Source of the DNA: Frankia alni ACN14a
Lineage (GTDB): Bacteria > Actinomycetota > Actinomycetes > Frankiales > Frankiaceae
Length of the DNA: 64,000 nucleotides
NCBI RefSeq assembly: GCF_000058485.1
Contig: NC_008278.1
Coordinates: 6,752,962 to 6,816,961, forward strand
Direction: 5' to 3'
Below the pieces are notes generated by a model, which was not told the DNA's origin, searched no databases, and worked only from the letters and a program-made list of their open reading frames with translations. Made by a program: the position numbers and the translations under genes. Positions 1 to 9,776 of this stretch are shown piece by piece (the stretch's first letter is position 1; each line of letters starts with the position of its first letter).

Positions 1-323
1 GCCGCGCGGGCGTCGGCCAGCACCCCACGAGCGGAGGGAGAGGTGGCGCCGGCGGCGTCGAGCGCGGCCAGCAGGTCCTCGGCGAGCACGGCGAGCTGAT
101 CAGGCAGGGCGTGGGCGGCGAGCCTCGGCGGACGCATCCCGACGGGCGCCCCCGTGCCGATCCGTTCGCCGAGCGCGGCCAGTTCGTCGAGCAGCTGGAC
201 CGTGCGCTCCGCCCGAGTCAGCCCCGAACCCACCGCGACGTCCCAGGAAGAGCCGACCCATCCCCGGATGCGGCGGATGAGCAGGCCCACCTCCCGACTG
301 AGATCACCGACCTCATCGGACAT
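1..323 (-). CDS. Hypothetical protein, N-terminal part (runs off the left edge)
   Basis: An open minus-strand frame begins at the ATG at 321-323 and stays open to the window edge, giving at least 107 residues. The visible protein starts MSDEVGDLSREVGLLIRR and is a Leu/Ala/Arg-rich, probably helical segment with no signal peptide or membrane span. I do not recognise a family. The coding strand shows the third-position GC bias expected of a real gene here, and no plus-strand frame over the same bases is better. It is divergent from the DUF4287 gene at 433, so the roughly 110 bases between them should hold both promoters. The C-terminus, and so the function, lies outside the window. Confidence 0.6.
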   Translation of the reverse strand, partial: MSDEVGDLSREVGLLIRRIRGWVGSSWDVAVGSGLTRAERTVQLLDELAALGERIGTGAPVGMRPPRLAAHALPDQLAVLAEDLLAALDAAGATSPSARGVLADARA

Positions 324-432
324 CCGGGCATGATACCCCACAGGGCCCGAACGGGGCCTTGCCCTTTGCTGTGGCATGGGGCACGCTGGCGACATGAGCC
401 GTTGACGTCGGGTTTTACTTCTGGAGGCGCGC

Positions 433-660
433 ATGTCGCTCAACCGCTCCCCGCAGACCCACCAGAGCCTCATCGAGCGGATTCCGAAGGCAACGGGGCA
501 CGGGGTGAACCACTGGCTCAGCCGGCTGGACGACGGTCCAGGCCTGCTGCGCTTCACCGAACGGGTGAACTGGCTACGCGCCGAACACGACCTGCCACAC
601 AGCTTCGCGGCCGCCCTCGTCCACGAGGCGGACCTGCGGCGGCGGGCAAGCCGGGCGTAG
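433..660 (+). CDS. Small DUF4287-type protein
   Basis: A 75-residue protein. Its N-terminal part (THQSLIERIPKATGHGVNHW) and middle (ERVNWLRAEHDLPHSFAAALVHEADL) match the pattern of the small DUF4287 domain: a helix, a TG turn, a Trp, then a WL..EH motif followed by an Ala-rich helix. The start ATG is preceded by a clear GGAGG at the right distance. Proteins of this family are usually short, cytoplasmic and of unknown biochemical role, often near DUF5655 or similar small stress-associated proteins. It is monocistronic, divergent from the partial gene on its left, and nothing in the context indicates a job. Confidence 0.8.
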   Translation: MSLNRSPQTHQSLIERIPKATGHGVNHWLSRLDDGPGLLRFTERVNWLRAEHDLPHSFAAALVHEADLRRRASRA

Positions 661-817
661 GCCCCCGCGGCGCCGCGGCGGTCCTGCCTGGCCTCGACGG
701 GCCTGCCTGGCCGCCACGGCGCCGGTCCCGCGCCACCGCCACCACGGTTTGCGTTCCACTGTTCGCGGCCCGCGGTTCACCTCGCGGGGTCCACGTCCCG
801 TCGGACAGAATGTGTGG

Positions 818-1228
818 ATGGATCTCGATGCCGCCACCGCGTTCGTCCGCGATCATCACAGGGCGGTGCTGAGCACCACCCGCCGGGACGGCAGTCCGCA
901 GATGTCGCCGGTGACGGTCGGGGTGGACGCCGAGGGTCGCCTGCTGATCAGCACCAGGCTCACCGCGTACAAGGTCGGTCACGTCGAACGGGACACGACC
1001 GTGCGGCTGTGCGTGCTGCCGGACGACTTCTTCGGACCGTGGGTGCAGATCACCGGCACCGCTGAGATCGTCCGGCTGCCGGCGGCGATGGAACTCCTCG
1101 TCGGTTACTACCGCGACATCTCCGGCGAGCACCCCGACTGGGACGACTACCGGGCCGCGATGGTCCGCGACCAGCGCTGCATCCTGCGGATCACGCCGAC
1201 CGCCGCCGGCCCGGACCACTCCGGCTGA
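818..1228 (+). CDS. PPOX-class (pyridoxamine 5'-phosphate oxidase-like) F420/FMN-dependent oxidoreductase
   Basis: A 136-residue protein starting MDLDAATAFVRDHHRAVLST. The split-barrel fold is indicated by the early LSTTRRDGSPQMSPV strand pair, followed by DAEGRLLISTR and VERDTTVRLCVL, the usual order in PPOX proteins that bind FMN or F420. The frame stays open upstream to 749, but homologues normally begin a few residues before the FVRDHH helix, so I chose the ATG at 818; a GTG at 812 is an alternative. Actinobacterial members reduce assorted substrates with F420H2 or act as flavin reductases; the substrate cannot be read from sequence. It converges on the Bax-inhibitor gene. Confidence 0.82.
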   Translation: MDLDAATAFVRDHHRAVLSTTRRDGSPQMSPVTVGVDAEGRLLISTRLTAYKVGHVERDTTVRLCVLPDDFFGPWVQITGTAEIVRLPAAMELLVGYYRDISGEHPDWDDYRAAMVRDQRCILRITPTAAGPDHSG

Positions 1229-1238
1229 CCCCGGTCAG
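1225..1238. terminator. Weak hairpin between convergent genes
   Basis: CTGAC-CCCG-GTCAG overlaps the stop codon of the plus-strand oxidoreductase and lies 37 bases from the stop of the minus-strand Bax-inhibitor gene. The stem is short and there is no U-tract, so a terminator role is only suggested by position. Confidence 0.3.
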
Positions 1239-1275
1239 GAGCTGATCCGGTCCAGACGAGACGCGCGCCGGGCTG

Positions 1276-2034
1276 CTACTGGCGCAGCTTGGACAGCAGC
1301 CGCAGCATCTCCAGATAGACCCAGACGAAGCCGACCAGCAGGCCGAAGCCGGCTCGCCAGGCCTCGGAGCGCGGAGCGCCGGCGGCGATCGCCCGCTCGA
1401 TGTAGTCGAAGTCGAGGATGAACTGGAGGCTCGCGACGCCGAGCACCAGCACGCTGAACAGAATGCCCAGCGGCGTCGCGTCATTGATCACCGGCAGGTG
1501 GCTCCCGCTGACCGCCCTGACGACGAGGTCGACCAGGCTGATCAGGATGACGCCGAACAGCACCCCGGTGACGATGCGGGCCATCCGCGGTGTGGCCCGC
1601 AGCCGGCGGCTGCGGTAGGCGAGGAGCATGACGACGAAGATCAGACCGGTGCCGAGCAGCGCCTGCGGGACGATGCCGGCGAAGTCGTCCTCGTAGAAGC
1701 GCGAGATCGCCCCCACCGCGACGCCCTCGATCAGCGCGAAGGCGATGACCAGCGACGGGCGCAGCCGATTGCGCATCGACACGACGAGGCTGATGACCAG
1801 AGCGACGAGTCCGGCGGCCAGCGCGATGCCCGGTGCGTCCCGCCCGACCACCCAGCCGACGGCACCGCCGACACCCAGCAGGGCGAACAGCCCCAGCGTG
1901 TGCACGACCACGTCGTCGACGGTGAGGGTGGTCGGCTGCCGGTAGTGGCTGGCGAGCTCCTCCGGGGTGGGCGTCGGCGGCGGCGCGAACCCGCCGCGGC
2001 GCAGCACGGGGTTCGAGGAACGAAGGTCGGCCAT
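1276..2034 (-). CDS. Bax inhibitor-1/YccA family membrane protein
   Basis: The 252-residue protein has about seven hydrophobic segments: roughly VVHTLGLFALLGVGG, GIALAAGLVALVISLVV, LVIAFALIEGVAVGA, VPQALLGTGLIFVVMLLAY, IVTGVLFGVILISLV, ILFSVLVLGVASLQFILDF and AGFGLLVGFVWVYLEMLRLL. The motifs FALIEGVAVG and the terminal WVYLEMLRLLSKL are typical of the Bax1-I/UPF0005 family in actinobacteria, which are integral membrane proteins linked to ion leak and stress control. A cytoplasmic Pro-rich N-terminus carries the short SNPVLRR motif common in actinobacterial members. The frame opens at 2091, but AGAGGAG sits 8 bases before the ATG at 2034, so that start is used. Confidence 0.88.
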   Translation of the reverse strand: MADLRSSNPVLRRGGFAPPPTPTPEELASHYRQPTTLTVDDVVVHTLGLFALLGVGGAVGWVVGRDAPGIALAAGLVALVISLVVSMRNRLRPSLVIAFALIEGVAVGAISRFYEDDFAGIVPQALLGTGLIFVVMLLAYRSRRLRATPRMARIVTGVLFGVILISLVDLVVRAVSGSHLPVINDATPLGILFSVLVLGVASLQFILDFDYIERAIAAGAPRSEAWRAGFGLLVGFVWVYLEMLRLLSKLRQ

Positions 2035-2335
2035 CGAGCCGGCTCCTCTCGGTCGCCGCCGGAGCGGCGCCACCGTCATCAGTTGGTGCACACGTCAACC
2101 ACGCAACGAACCCCCCGCCCGGGACGTTCCCGCCGGTCGGTGGGCGCCGTGGGCGGGAGTCCTCGAACCGCGGGCACTGAAGCTGTAACGAATCAGAGAC
2201 GGAAAGTAGCGGATTCGACGGCGCACCTAATCATTGCGTCCCCGCACCGCGACTCACCTCACCATGGCGACGAAGCCTTCCATGCCGACCACCCGCGGCG
2301 TTCACCAACGCGCGCGGGCGATCAGCAATGGATTG
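2035..2335. other. Non-coding interval upstream of the Bax-inhibitor gene
   Basis: About 300 bases separate the start of the Bax-inhibitor gene from the 3' end of the tRNA gene; both are read from the minus strand. The stretch near 2195-2240 is less GC-rich than its surroundings and is the likely promoter zone, but I could not pick a confident -10/-35 pair. No convincing open frame was found. Confidence 0.4.
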
Positions 2336-2410
2336 TGCCGGTGGTCGGAGTCGAACCGACACTCGAGCTGTTTTTAGGACAGCCTCCTCTACCAGTTGGG
2401 ATACACCGGC
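2336..2410 (-). tRNA. Unusual tRNA; anticodon position reads UAA, class I (short variable arm)
   Basis: The minus strand folds as a complete cloverleaf. The acceptor stem GCCGGTG/CACCGGC is perfect (2404-2410 with 2337-2343), the discriminator base is A, and no CCA is encoded. The D-arm has a TCC/GGA stem with the GG of the loop. The anticodon stem is GCTGT/ACAGC with loop CCTAAAA, the variable region is 6 nt, and the T-arm is GTCGG-TTCGACT-CCGAC. By position the anticodon is UAA, which would read the leucine codon UUA, but base 33 is C instead of the near-universal U, and the variable region is far too short for a tRNA-Leu. The gene is isolated. It may be a functional odd tRNA, a tRNA acquired from a phage or plasmid, or a decaying copy. 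Confidence 0.75.
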
Positions 2411-2665
2411 TCGTCTACATCGCTGATGTTTCTACCACGCTACGTAGGGTCTGGGAATAACACATCGCGGAAAAAGTGGTCCGGAGATGGCGGCCCCGCC
2501 GAAAGCGTGACTCTTCGTGACTAGGGTGCTGCCGCATTGCCATCCCCGCCGATCAGTGGACGACCCAGATCACCGGAAAGCCGAGCTCGCGGCTCGTTAG
2601 CGGCGTCGGGCCAGTCCGGAGATGCCGGATTCCCGCCCCCACCTTGGTGTCGTTAAGCGGCGGCC

Positions 2666-2711
2666 GCCGGTGAAGCCGCAGCGGCCGGTGAAGCGGCAGC
2701 GGCCGGTGAAC
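2666..2711. repeat. 18-bp tandem repeat, about 2.5 copies
   Basis: The unit GCCGGTGAAGCSGCAGCG occurs at 2666-2683 and 2684-2701, followed by a partial unit at 2702-2711. It lies just beyond the 3' end of the NADH dehydrogenase gene and runs into the terminator structure at 2700-2747. Confidence 0.85.
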
Positions 2712-2747
2712 CCCACGGGAGGCGGGGATTCACCGGCCGCCGTGGGG
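2700..2747. terminator. Two interleaved stems downstream of the NADH dehydrogenase gene
   Basis: Stem A pairs CGGCCGGTGAA (2700-2710) with TTCACCGGCCG (2729-2739). Stem B pairs CCCCACGG (2711-2718) with CCGTGGGG (2740-2747). The order A-B-A'-B' means the two stems are either alternatives or form an H-type pseudoknot. The position, 32 bases past the stop codon of the minus-strand gene, makes it a likely transcription terminator, although there is no U-tract. Confidence 0.55.
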
Positions 2748-2778
2748 TCGTGGCGGGGCCCGCGGGCGCGGGCGACGG

Positions 2779-4308
2779 TCAGCTCCGGTGCTGCGCGGCC
2801 TGCGAGTTCGCCTCTGCCGCCGGGATGGCGGGCGCGGGCGTCCCAGGGGGGGTGGGCACGGCGGCGGGCGTCTCGGGGGAGGTGGACGCGGCGGGCGCGG
2901 CCTTCTCGGTGGTGGCGTCGGCAGCATCGGCGGCGTCGGCGGCGTCGATCGCGGCCGGGGTGCCGGGGGCCGCGTGTATGCCCGCGGCCGGTGCGGACGC
3001 GGGGGCCGCCACCCGGCGGAACTCCGCCCGGGGGTCGGCGAACGAGCCCAGCGAGACGATCTCGCGACGGAAGAACAGCGCCAGGGTCCAGTCGGCCACC
3101 ACGCGGGCCTTGCGGTTCAGCGTGGGCACCCGGCTGAGGTGGTACGACCGGTGCATCAGCCACGCGGGCCAGCCCCGCAGCCGGACCCCGTAGATCTCGG
3201 CCACGCCCTTGTGCAGCCCCAGGGACGCCACGCTGCCGGCGTAGCTGTGCTCGTAGGGCCTGATGGGCTCGTGCCGCAGCTCGGCGAGGAGGTTCTCCGC
3301 CAGCCGGCGGGCCTGGCGGACGGCGTGCTGGGCGGACGGCCCGGTCGTCGCCCCCTCGCCCTTGGTCAGGTCGGGCACGGCCGCGCAGTCGCCGGCGGTC
3401 CAGGCGTCCGCCACCCCGTCGACCTGGAGGAAGGCGGTGGCCCGCAGCCGGCCACGGTCGTCGAGCGGCAGGTCGGTCCGGGCGAGCACGGGGTTCGGCT
3501 TGACGCCGGCGGTCCACACCACGGTGCCGGCCTCGAACCGCTCACCGTCGTCGAGAACGGCATTGCCGTCGAGCAGACTTTCGACCCTGGTGTTCAGCTT
3601 CACCTGGATTCCGCGGTGTTCGAGCTGCTTGACCGTATACAGCCCCATTGCGGGCGAAACCTCGGGGAGAATACGACCGGTCGCCTCGACGAGCACCCAG
3701 CGCATGTCGGCAGGCGCCAGATCCGGGTAATAAGAACACGCATCACGTGCCATGTCCTCGAGTTCGGCGAGGGCCTCGATTCCGGCATATCCGCCGCCGA
3801 TGAAGAGAAAGGTGAGCGCGCGTCGCCGGACGGCGGCATCGGTGGCCGACGCGGCCGCGTCGAGGCGACTGATGACCTGGTTTCGGAGATAGATGGCCTC
3901 GGCCGCACTCTTGAATCCGATTCCCTGCTCGGCCAGTCCCGGTATCGGGAGTGTGCGCGCCACCGAACCAGGACAGATCACCAGGATGTCGTACTTAAGG
4001 TCGAAAGGGTCTCCGAGAAGCGGCTGCACGGATGCGGTGCGTCGCTCGTGCGACACCGTCACAACATGGCCGCTGATGATCCGGCAGCCCTTCAGCACCT
4101 TGCGTAGCGGTACGACGACGTGACGTGGCTCGAGGTTGCCGGCGGCCGCCTCCGGGAGAAACGGCTGGTAGGTCATGTATGAGTTGGGTTCGACGACGGT
4201 GATGGTCGCCTCGTCCCCGTCCAGCTTCCGCTGAAGCCGCAGGGCCGTGTACATGCCGACGTATCCTCCGCCGACGATGAGGATGTGCGGTGCCTGCCCA
4301 TAGCCCAT
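2779..4308 (-). CDS. Type II NADH dehydrogenase-like FAD/NAD(P) oxidoreductase
   Basis: The 509-residue flavoprotein would pass electrons from NADH to the quinone pool at the inner face of the membrane without pumping protons. The N-terminal FAD-binding Rossmann motif ILIVGGGYVGMY is at about residues 9-20, the second dinucleotide (NADH) motif FLFIGGGYAGIEA at about 168-180, and the late FAD contact DAWTAGDCAAVPD near 305. The part up to about residue 430 is collinear with NDH-2. The last 80 residues are an Ala/Pro-rich low-complexity tail unlike the family's usual amphipathic membrane anchor, which is an oddity. The ATG at 4308 has no good ribosome-binding site, so translation may be leaderless. 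The gene stands alone, followed by the paired stems at 2700-2747. Confidence 0.88.
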   Translation of the reverse strand: MGYGQAPHILIVGGGYVGMYTALRLQRKLDGDEATITVVEPNSYMTYQPFLPEAAAGNLEPRHVVVPLRKVLKGCRIISGHVVTVSHERRTASVQPLLGDPFDLKYDILVICPGSVARTLPIPGLAEQGIGFKSAAEAIYLRNQVISRLDAAASATDAAVRRRALTFLFIGGGYAGIEALAELEDMARDACSYYPDLAPADMRWVLVEATGRILPEVSPAMGLYTVKQLEHRGIQVKLNTRVESLLDGNAVLDDGERFEAGTVVWTAGVKPNPVLARTDLPLDDRGRLRATAFLQVDGVADAWTAGDCAAVPDLTKGEGATTGPSAQHAVRQARRLAENLLAELRHEPIRPYEHSYAGSVASLGLHKGVAEIYGVRLRGWPAWLMHRSYHLSRVPTLNRKARVVADWTLALFFRREIVSLGSFADPRAEFRRVAAPASAPAAGIHAAPGTPAAIDAADAADAADATTEKAAPAASTSPETPAAVPTPPGTPAPAIPAAEANSQAAQHRS

Positions 4309-4474
4309 GCAAAAACGGTACCCGCGGGGGCCGGCTTACACCCGGCAAGGAGCCGGCCGACCCCGCCTATTCCGTGACGCAGGACACCAATACGGACGAC
4401 CCTTCGGCCCAACTCGTCACCGAAGGAGGAGTGCCGTGGCTCACGTGCTGTGTCCGTGACCACAAGGCGTGGCC

Positions 4475-5299
4475 TTAGTCGCGCCGCCCGATCACTTCCG
4501 CCTGTGCCGCCGCGGAAGCAAAAATCGTGTCCAGCATCACCTCGGTGACGCGTCCGGTGAAGGTGTTCTGCTGGCTCGGGTGATAGCAACCCACGACCCG
4601 GACCCCCGTCCCGGGAAGTTCGGCCCGGGCCCCGTGACCGAACCGCACCCTGGGCGCCGGGACGGAGTACCCGGCCCGCGCCAGGGCCGGCCAGAGCGCC
4701 GCCCACGCGAACCCGCCGAGAACGACGACGACCCGCAGCGTCGGTCGGACGAGCTCCAGGTCCCTGACCAGCCAGGGGCGACAGGCGTCCCGTTCCGCCG
4801 TCGTCGGCTTGTTCGCCGGCGGCGCGCAGCGCACGGCCGCGACGATCCGGGTGGCCCGCAGGCTCTGGCCGTCCCCGGCGGCCTGCGACGTCGCCAGGGC
4901 GGCGAGCCCGACCCGGTGCAGCGAGGCGAACAGCCAGTCGCCGCTGCGGTCGCCGGTGAAGATGCGCCCGGTGCGGTTGCCGCCGTGGGCGGCGGGGGCG
5001 AGGCCCACGATCAGGATCCGGGCGTCAGCCGGGCCGAACGACGACACCGGCCGCCCCCAGTACGGCTGGTCGGCGTACGCGGCCCGCCGCACCGCCGCGA
5101 CCTCCTCCCGCCAGGTCACCAGGCGCGGGCAGGCCCGGCAGACCGACACCCGGGCGTCGAGTTCGCCCGTGTCGGCGGCGCCGGCCGCCAGCTCGCGCAC
5201 CTGCGCGCAGCTCGCCGCGACCGGGGTGGTCGGGTCGGCGAGGTCACCCGGCCAGCCGGCGCCCGGCCGCGCCGGATCGCGCCGCGGGCCGGCCGTCAT
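4475..5299 (-). CDS. Family-5 (UdgB-type) uracil-DNA glycosylase
   Basis: This 274-residue protein carries the UdgB signature [18 protein letters not shown] (residues 99-116) and the second motif [12 protein letters not shown] near the C-terminus. Four cysteines at positions 54, 57, 158 and 173 are spaced as the 4Fe-4S ligands of family 4/5 enzymes. Family 5 removes uracil, hypoxanthine and related deaminated bases from DNA and lacks the polar Asp/Asn of the classical UDG motif A, as seen here. Its first four bases overlap the end of the Ppx gene (ATGA), so it is translationally coupled as the last gene of the ftsB-DUF501-ppx-udg run. Confidence 0.9.
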   Translation of the reverse strand: MTAGPRRDPARPGAGWPGDLADPTTPVAASCAQVRELAAGAADTGELDARVSVCRACPRLVTWREEVAAVRRAAYADQPYWGRPVSSFGPADARILIVGLAPAAHGGNRTGRIFTGDRSGDWLFASLHRVGLAALATSQAAGDGQSLRATRIVAAVRCAPPANKPTTAERDACRPWLVRDLELVRPTLRVVVVLGGFAWAALWPALARAGYSVPAPRVRFGHGARAELPGTGVRVVGCYHPSQQNTFTGRVTEVMLDTIFASAAAQAEVIGRRD

Positions 5300-6609
5300 C
5301 CCGCGGCGGGACCGGCCCCCGTCGGCAGGGACGGCGCCGCCGGCGGAGGTGGCGCGGCAGACAGAGACGGCCCGGCGGACAGAGACGGCGCGGCGGACAG
5401 AGGCGGATCGGCAGGCGCTGGTGGCAGGGCCGGCGGGGAGGTGGCCAGGGCCAGCGCGATCCCGTCGAGGATGTCCCGTTCGCTGGCGACGACCGCCGCT
5501 GCGCCGGTGCGTTCGACCAGCGTGCGCAGGACGAGCGCGCCGGACGCGATGACGTCCACCCGCCCGGGGTGCATCACCGGCAGGGCCGCCCGCTCGTCGT
5601 GCGTCATGCCGAGCAGCAGCTCGGTGACGGCCGCCACCTGCTCGGCGCTCGTCACCGACAGGTGGATGCGGTCCGCATCGTACTCCGCCAGCCCGGCGGC
5701 GAGGGCGGCCACCGTGGTGACGGTCCCGGCGACGCCCACCAGGGTCGCGGCCTCGGTCAGCGGCACCGTCGCCGCGGCGAGGTCGAGCGCGGCGTGCACG
5801 TCGGCGACGATCGCCGCGGCCTGCGCCGCGGTCGGCGGGTCGTCGCGCAGGTGGCGCTCGGCCAGCCGGACGCAGCCGACGTTGACCGAGCGGGCCGCCC
5901 GCACACCGTGCGCGTCCCCGAGCACCAGCTCCGTCGAGCCCCCGCCGATGTCGGCGAGCAGAATCGGCGTGGCGACCGATGACAGGCCCCCCGTGCCGGA
6001 CAGCCCGATCTTGCCGAGCTGGCCGGACGTTCCCAGCTGGCCGGACGTTCCCAGCTGGGTGGGCGTTCCCGCCGCGCCTGGCCTGCCGGGCTGGCGGTCG
6101 AGTCCTCCGCGCGCGTCCGAGGAGCCGGGATTGCCGGATGCTCCGGGCTGTCCGCGTGTTTCCGACCGGTCGGATGCTCCCGGCTGGCTCGGCGCCCCCA
6201 CCCGATCCGGCGCTGCGAACTGTCCGGATCCGCCGACGAGGTCGCCGATGGCGCCACCGAACGACAGCGCCGCCTCCTCCTCCCCGCTGATCACTTCGGG
6301 GTCGACGCCGAGGATCGCGCGGACGCCGGTGACCAGCTCGTCGCGGTTACGCGCGTCGCGGGTCGCGCTCGTCGCCACCATCCGCACCCGGGTGGCGCCG
6401 AGGCGTTCGATCTCGGCGGCGTAGTCGCGCAGCGCGGCGAAGGTCCGCGCCAGCGCCTCGGGCGCCAGCTCACCGGTGCGGTCCACCCCGGCACCCAGCC
6501 GGACGATCTCCATCCGGCGGGTCAGCTCGTGCAACCCGGACCCGTCGTAGTCCGCCACCAGCAGGCGGATCGAGTTGGTCCCGCAGTCGATCGCGGCGAC
6601 GCGGTTCAC
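5296..6609 (-). CDS. Ppx/GppA family exopolyphosphatase/guanosine pentaphosphatase
   Basis: A sugar-kinase/HSP70-fold phosphatase acting on polyphosphate or pppGpp. The phosphate-1 motif [15 protein letters not shown] is at residues 6-20, [10 protein letters not shown] near 120, and the phosphate-2 motif [13 protein letters not shown] follows after an insertion. The insertion, about 75 residues of Gly/Ser/Asp low complexity with near-repeats such as [15 protein letters not shown], splits the usually contiguous first domain between strands; the tail is Pro/Ser-rich with [15 protein letters not shown] repeats. Conserved actinobacterial proteins lack both, so these are lineage-specific expansions probably tolerated as a surface loop. 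The start overlaps the end of the DUF501 gene by 4 bases and the end overlaps udg by 4. Confidence 0.9.
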   Translation of the reverse strand: MNRVAAIDCGTNSIRLLVADYDGSGLHELTRRMEIVRLGAGVDRTGELAPEALARTFAALRDYAAEIERLGATRVRMVATSATRDARNRDELVTGVRAILGVDPEVISGEEEAALSFGGAIGDLVGGSGQFAAPDRVGAPSQPGASDRSETRGQPGASGNPGSSDARGGLDRQPGRPGAAGTPTQLGTSGQLGTSGQLGKIGLSGTGGLSSVATPILLADIGGGSTELVLGDAHGVRAARSVNVGCVRLAERHLRDDPPTAAQAAAIVADVHAALDLAAATVPLTEAATLVGVAGTVTTVAALAAGLAEYDADRIHLSVTSAEQVAAVTELLLGMTHDERAALPVMHPGRVDVIASGALVLRTLVERTGAAAVVASERDILDGIALALATSPPALPPAPADPPLSAAPSLSAGPSLSAAPPPPAAPSLPTGAGPAAG

Positions 6610-7208
6610 GTCGGCACCTCCTCCGTCGTCCCCACGGAACCCGCCGCGGCCCGGCCAGCTGCCCTGCTCGCGACGGCCCCGCCAGCTCCGTCAGCTCCGC
6701 TCGCCACGGCCACGCACGGACCCCGCCGGCCCCAGTCGTCGACGGCGGCGAGCGCCTCGTCCCCGAAGGGGTTCACTCCCGGGCCCGCCGCCAGACTGTG
6801 CGCGACCAGGACGTGCAGGCACTTGACCCGCTCCGGCATGCCACCGGCGCTCGGGGCGCCGGGCAGGACGTCGTGGGCGTCGCGACGGGCGAGGTAGTCC
6901 CGGTGCGCCGCGGCGTAGGCGGCGGCGAGATCGGGGTCGTGGGCGAGGCGCTCCGTCATCTCCCGCATGACCCCAGCCCCCTCCAGCCGCGACACCGCCG
7001 CCGCGGCGCGCGGGCAGGTGAGGTAGTAGAGCGTGGGGAAGGGCGACCCGTCCGGCAACCGGGGAGCGGTCTCGACCACGTCCGGCAGCCCGCAGGAACA
7101 ACGGTGGGCGACGGCCAGGACTCCGCGCGGCGCACGGGACAACTGCCGCCCGACGATCTCGACCTCCTCGGCCGTCACCGCCGTCGACACCACGTTCTTC
7201 TCCCGCAC
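6606..7208 (-). CDS. DUF501 domain protein
   Basis: A 200-residue protein with the conserved DUF501 layout: an N-terminal VEIVGRQLSRAPRGVLAVAHRCSCGLPDVVETAPRL block, then PFPTLYYLTCPRA, a helical middle and GGMPERVKCLHVLVAHSLA with GVNPFGDEAL. The Cys/His content (HRCSCG, TCPRA, KCLHVLVAH) suggests metal binding, but no function is established. The gene sits between ftsB and ppx in most actinobacteria, as here. The GTG at 7208 is preceded by GAGGAG about 9 bases upstream and is preferred over the frame opening at 7250. The C-terminal 35 residues are Ala/Gly-rich. Confidence 0.9.
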   Translation of the reverse strand: MREKNVVSTAVTAEEVEIVGRQLSRAPRGVLAVAHRCSCGLPDVVETAPRLPDGSPFPTLYYLTCPRAAAAVSRLEGAGVMREMTERLAHDPDLAAAYAAAHRDYLARRDAHDVLPGAPSAGGMPERVKCLHVLVAHSLAAGPGVNPFGDEALAAVDDWGRRGPCVAVASGADGAGGAVASRAAGRAAAGSVGTTEEVPT

Positions 7209-7264
7209 CGCGACGCTCTCCTCCCCGGGACGGCGACCGCGCACCGGCACCGCCGCCTAGCATC

Positions 7265-7350
7265 GCAGATCCACGAGCACCCCAGATCCACGAGCACCCC
7301 GGACCGACGAGCCAGCCCGGACCGACGAGCAGCCCGGACCGACGAGCAGT
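7265..7350. repeat. Short tandem repeats between the DUF501 gene and ftsB
   Basis: Two units of GATCCACGAGCACCCC are followed by about three units of CCGGACCGACGAGCAGC, then a partial unit. The array fills the interval between two otherwise adjacent conserved genes. No function is evident. Confidence 0.8.
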
Positions 7351-7399
7351 CCGCATCCACGGTCGGCCCAGGGCTCGTGGCCACCCACCGGTGAGCCGC

Positions 7400-7774
7400 C
7401 TACGGCGTCGCGATCTCCGACCACAGCCGGCCGTACCAGGCCGACCCGCCGGACGATCCGCCGCGTTCACCCTCGTCACCGGGCGCGGGCGTGGGGGCGG
7501 CGGGCATCAGGTACGCCCGCTCGCCCGGCTTGATGTAATGCAGCCGCCGGCGCGCCTCGTCGGAGACCCAGGCCTGGTCGTCGTAGCGCCCGACCGTGGC
7601 GCGCAGCTCGTCGACCCGGGCCTGGGTCTGCGCGTTCGTCCGCGCGAGCTCCGAGAGCTTGCTCTGCTGCTTGAGGTACAACCGCAGCGGATAGGCGAGG
7701 GTCAGCACCAGCACACAGATCACGACGGCGAGCAGGGTCGCCCTCGTGGTCAGCGCGGCGCGCGGCGGCGGCAT
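7400..7774 (-). CDS. FtsB/DivIC septum formation initiator
   Basis: A 124-residue bitopic protein: a short basic N-terminus, one membrane helix at about residues 13-32 (LLAVVICVLVLTLAYPL), then a coiled coil (LKQQSKLSELARTNAQTQARVDELRATV) and the short conserved region ARRRLHYIKPGERAYLMP. This architecture is that of FtsB/DivIC, which bridges FtsL and FtsQ in the divisome. It lies 5 bases after the enolase stop codon and precedes DUF501, the standard actinobacterial order, so it is probably cotranscribed with eno. Confidence 0.93.
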   Translation of the reverse strand: MPPPRAALTTRATLLAVVICVLVLTLAYPLRLYLKQQSKLSELARTNAQTQARVDELRATVGRYDDQAWVSDEARRRLHYIKPGERAYLMPAAPTPAPGDEGERGGSSGGSAWYGRLWSEIATP

Positions 7775-7779
7775 GCGGA

Positions 7780-9237
<1,458 letters not shown>

Positions 9238-9500
9238 CTACCGTCGCGCCCCTCTGGGACGGCGCTGATCCCGGCGCGTCGCGGAAGGTTCCGACCACCC
9301 CCGCCGGCCGCGACCGGCCCCGGCCGGCCAGCCCACCCCGGGACGGCCGGCGCGGTGTCACGCATCCCACAGCCCCGCGGACCGCGACCCGCCGCCGCCC
9401 GGGCACCCAGGTGGGGCCGCGCCCGCGCGGCCTACCGACTCCGACCCGCCACAGGCAGCCAGCCGCCCGCAGTCGCCCGCCCGCAGCCAGCCGCCACCGA

Positions 9501-9711
9501 CCGGCCACGCGCCACCCACCGGCCACGCGCCACGCGCCACCCACCGGCCACGCGCCACGCGCCACGCGCCACCCACCGGCCACGCGCCACGCGCCACCCA
9601 CCGGCCACGCGCCACGCGCCACGCGCCACCCACCGGCCACGCGCCACGCGCCACCCACCGGCCACGCGCCACGCGCCACCCACCGGCCACGCGCCACGCG
9701 CCACGCGCCCA
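9501..9711. repeat. GC-rich minisatellite (GGCCACGCGCCAC-type units)
   Basis: About nine head-to-tail copies of a unit of the form GGCCACGCGCCACCCACC occur. Copies differ mainly by one or two extra GCGCCAC heptamers, so unit lengths are 18, 25 or 32 bases. The array is nearly perfect, which points to recent slippage expansion. It is open in several frames on both strands and so creates false ORFs. Confidence 0.92.
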
Positions 9712-9776
9712 CCACGCGTCCCCGCGGGCAGCGGGCCAACAGGCACACCCGATTCCGGCCAGATTGGGGCCAGATC

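Noticed and set aside
4469-6424. 651-residue plus-strand frame
   Set aside because: Antisense to udg and ppx, both of which show intact family motifs.
9501-9711. Possible CRISPR array or repeat protein gene
   Set aside because: No spacers, unit length varies by heptamers, and the translated frames are artefacts of the repeat.
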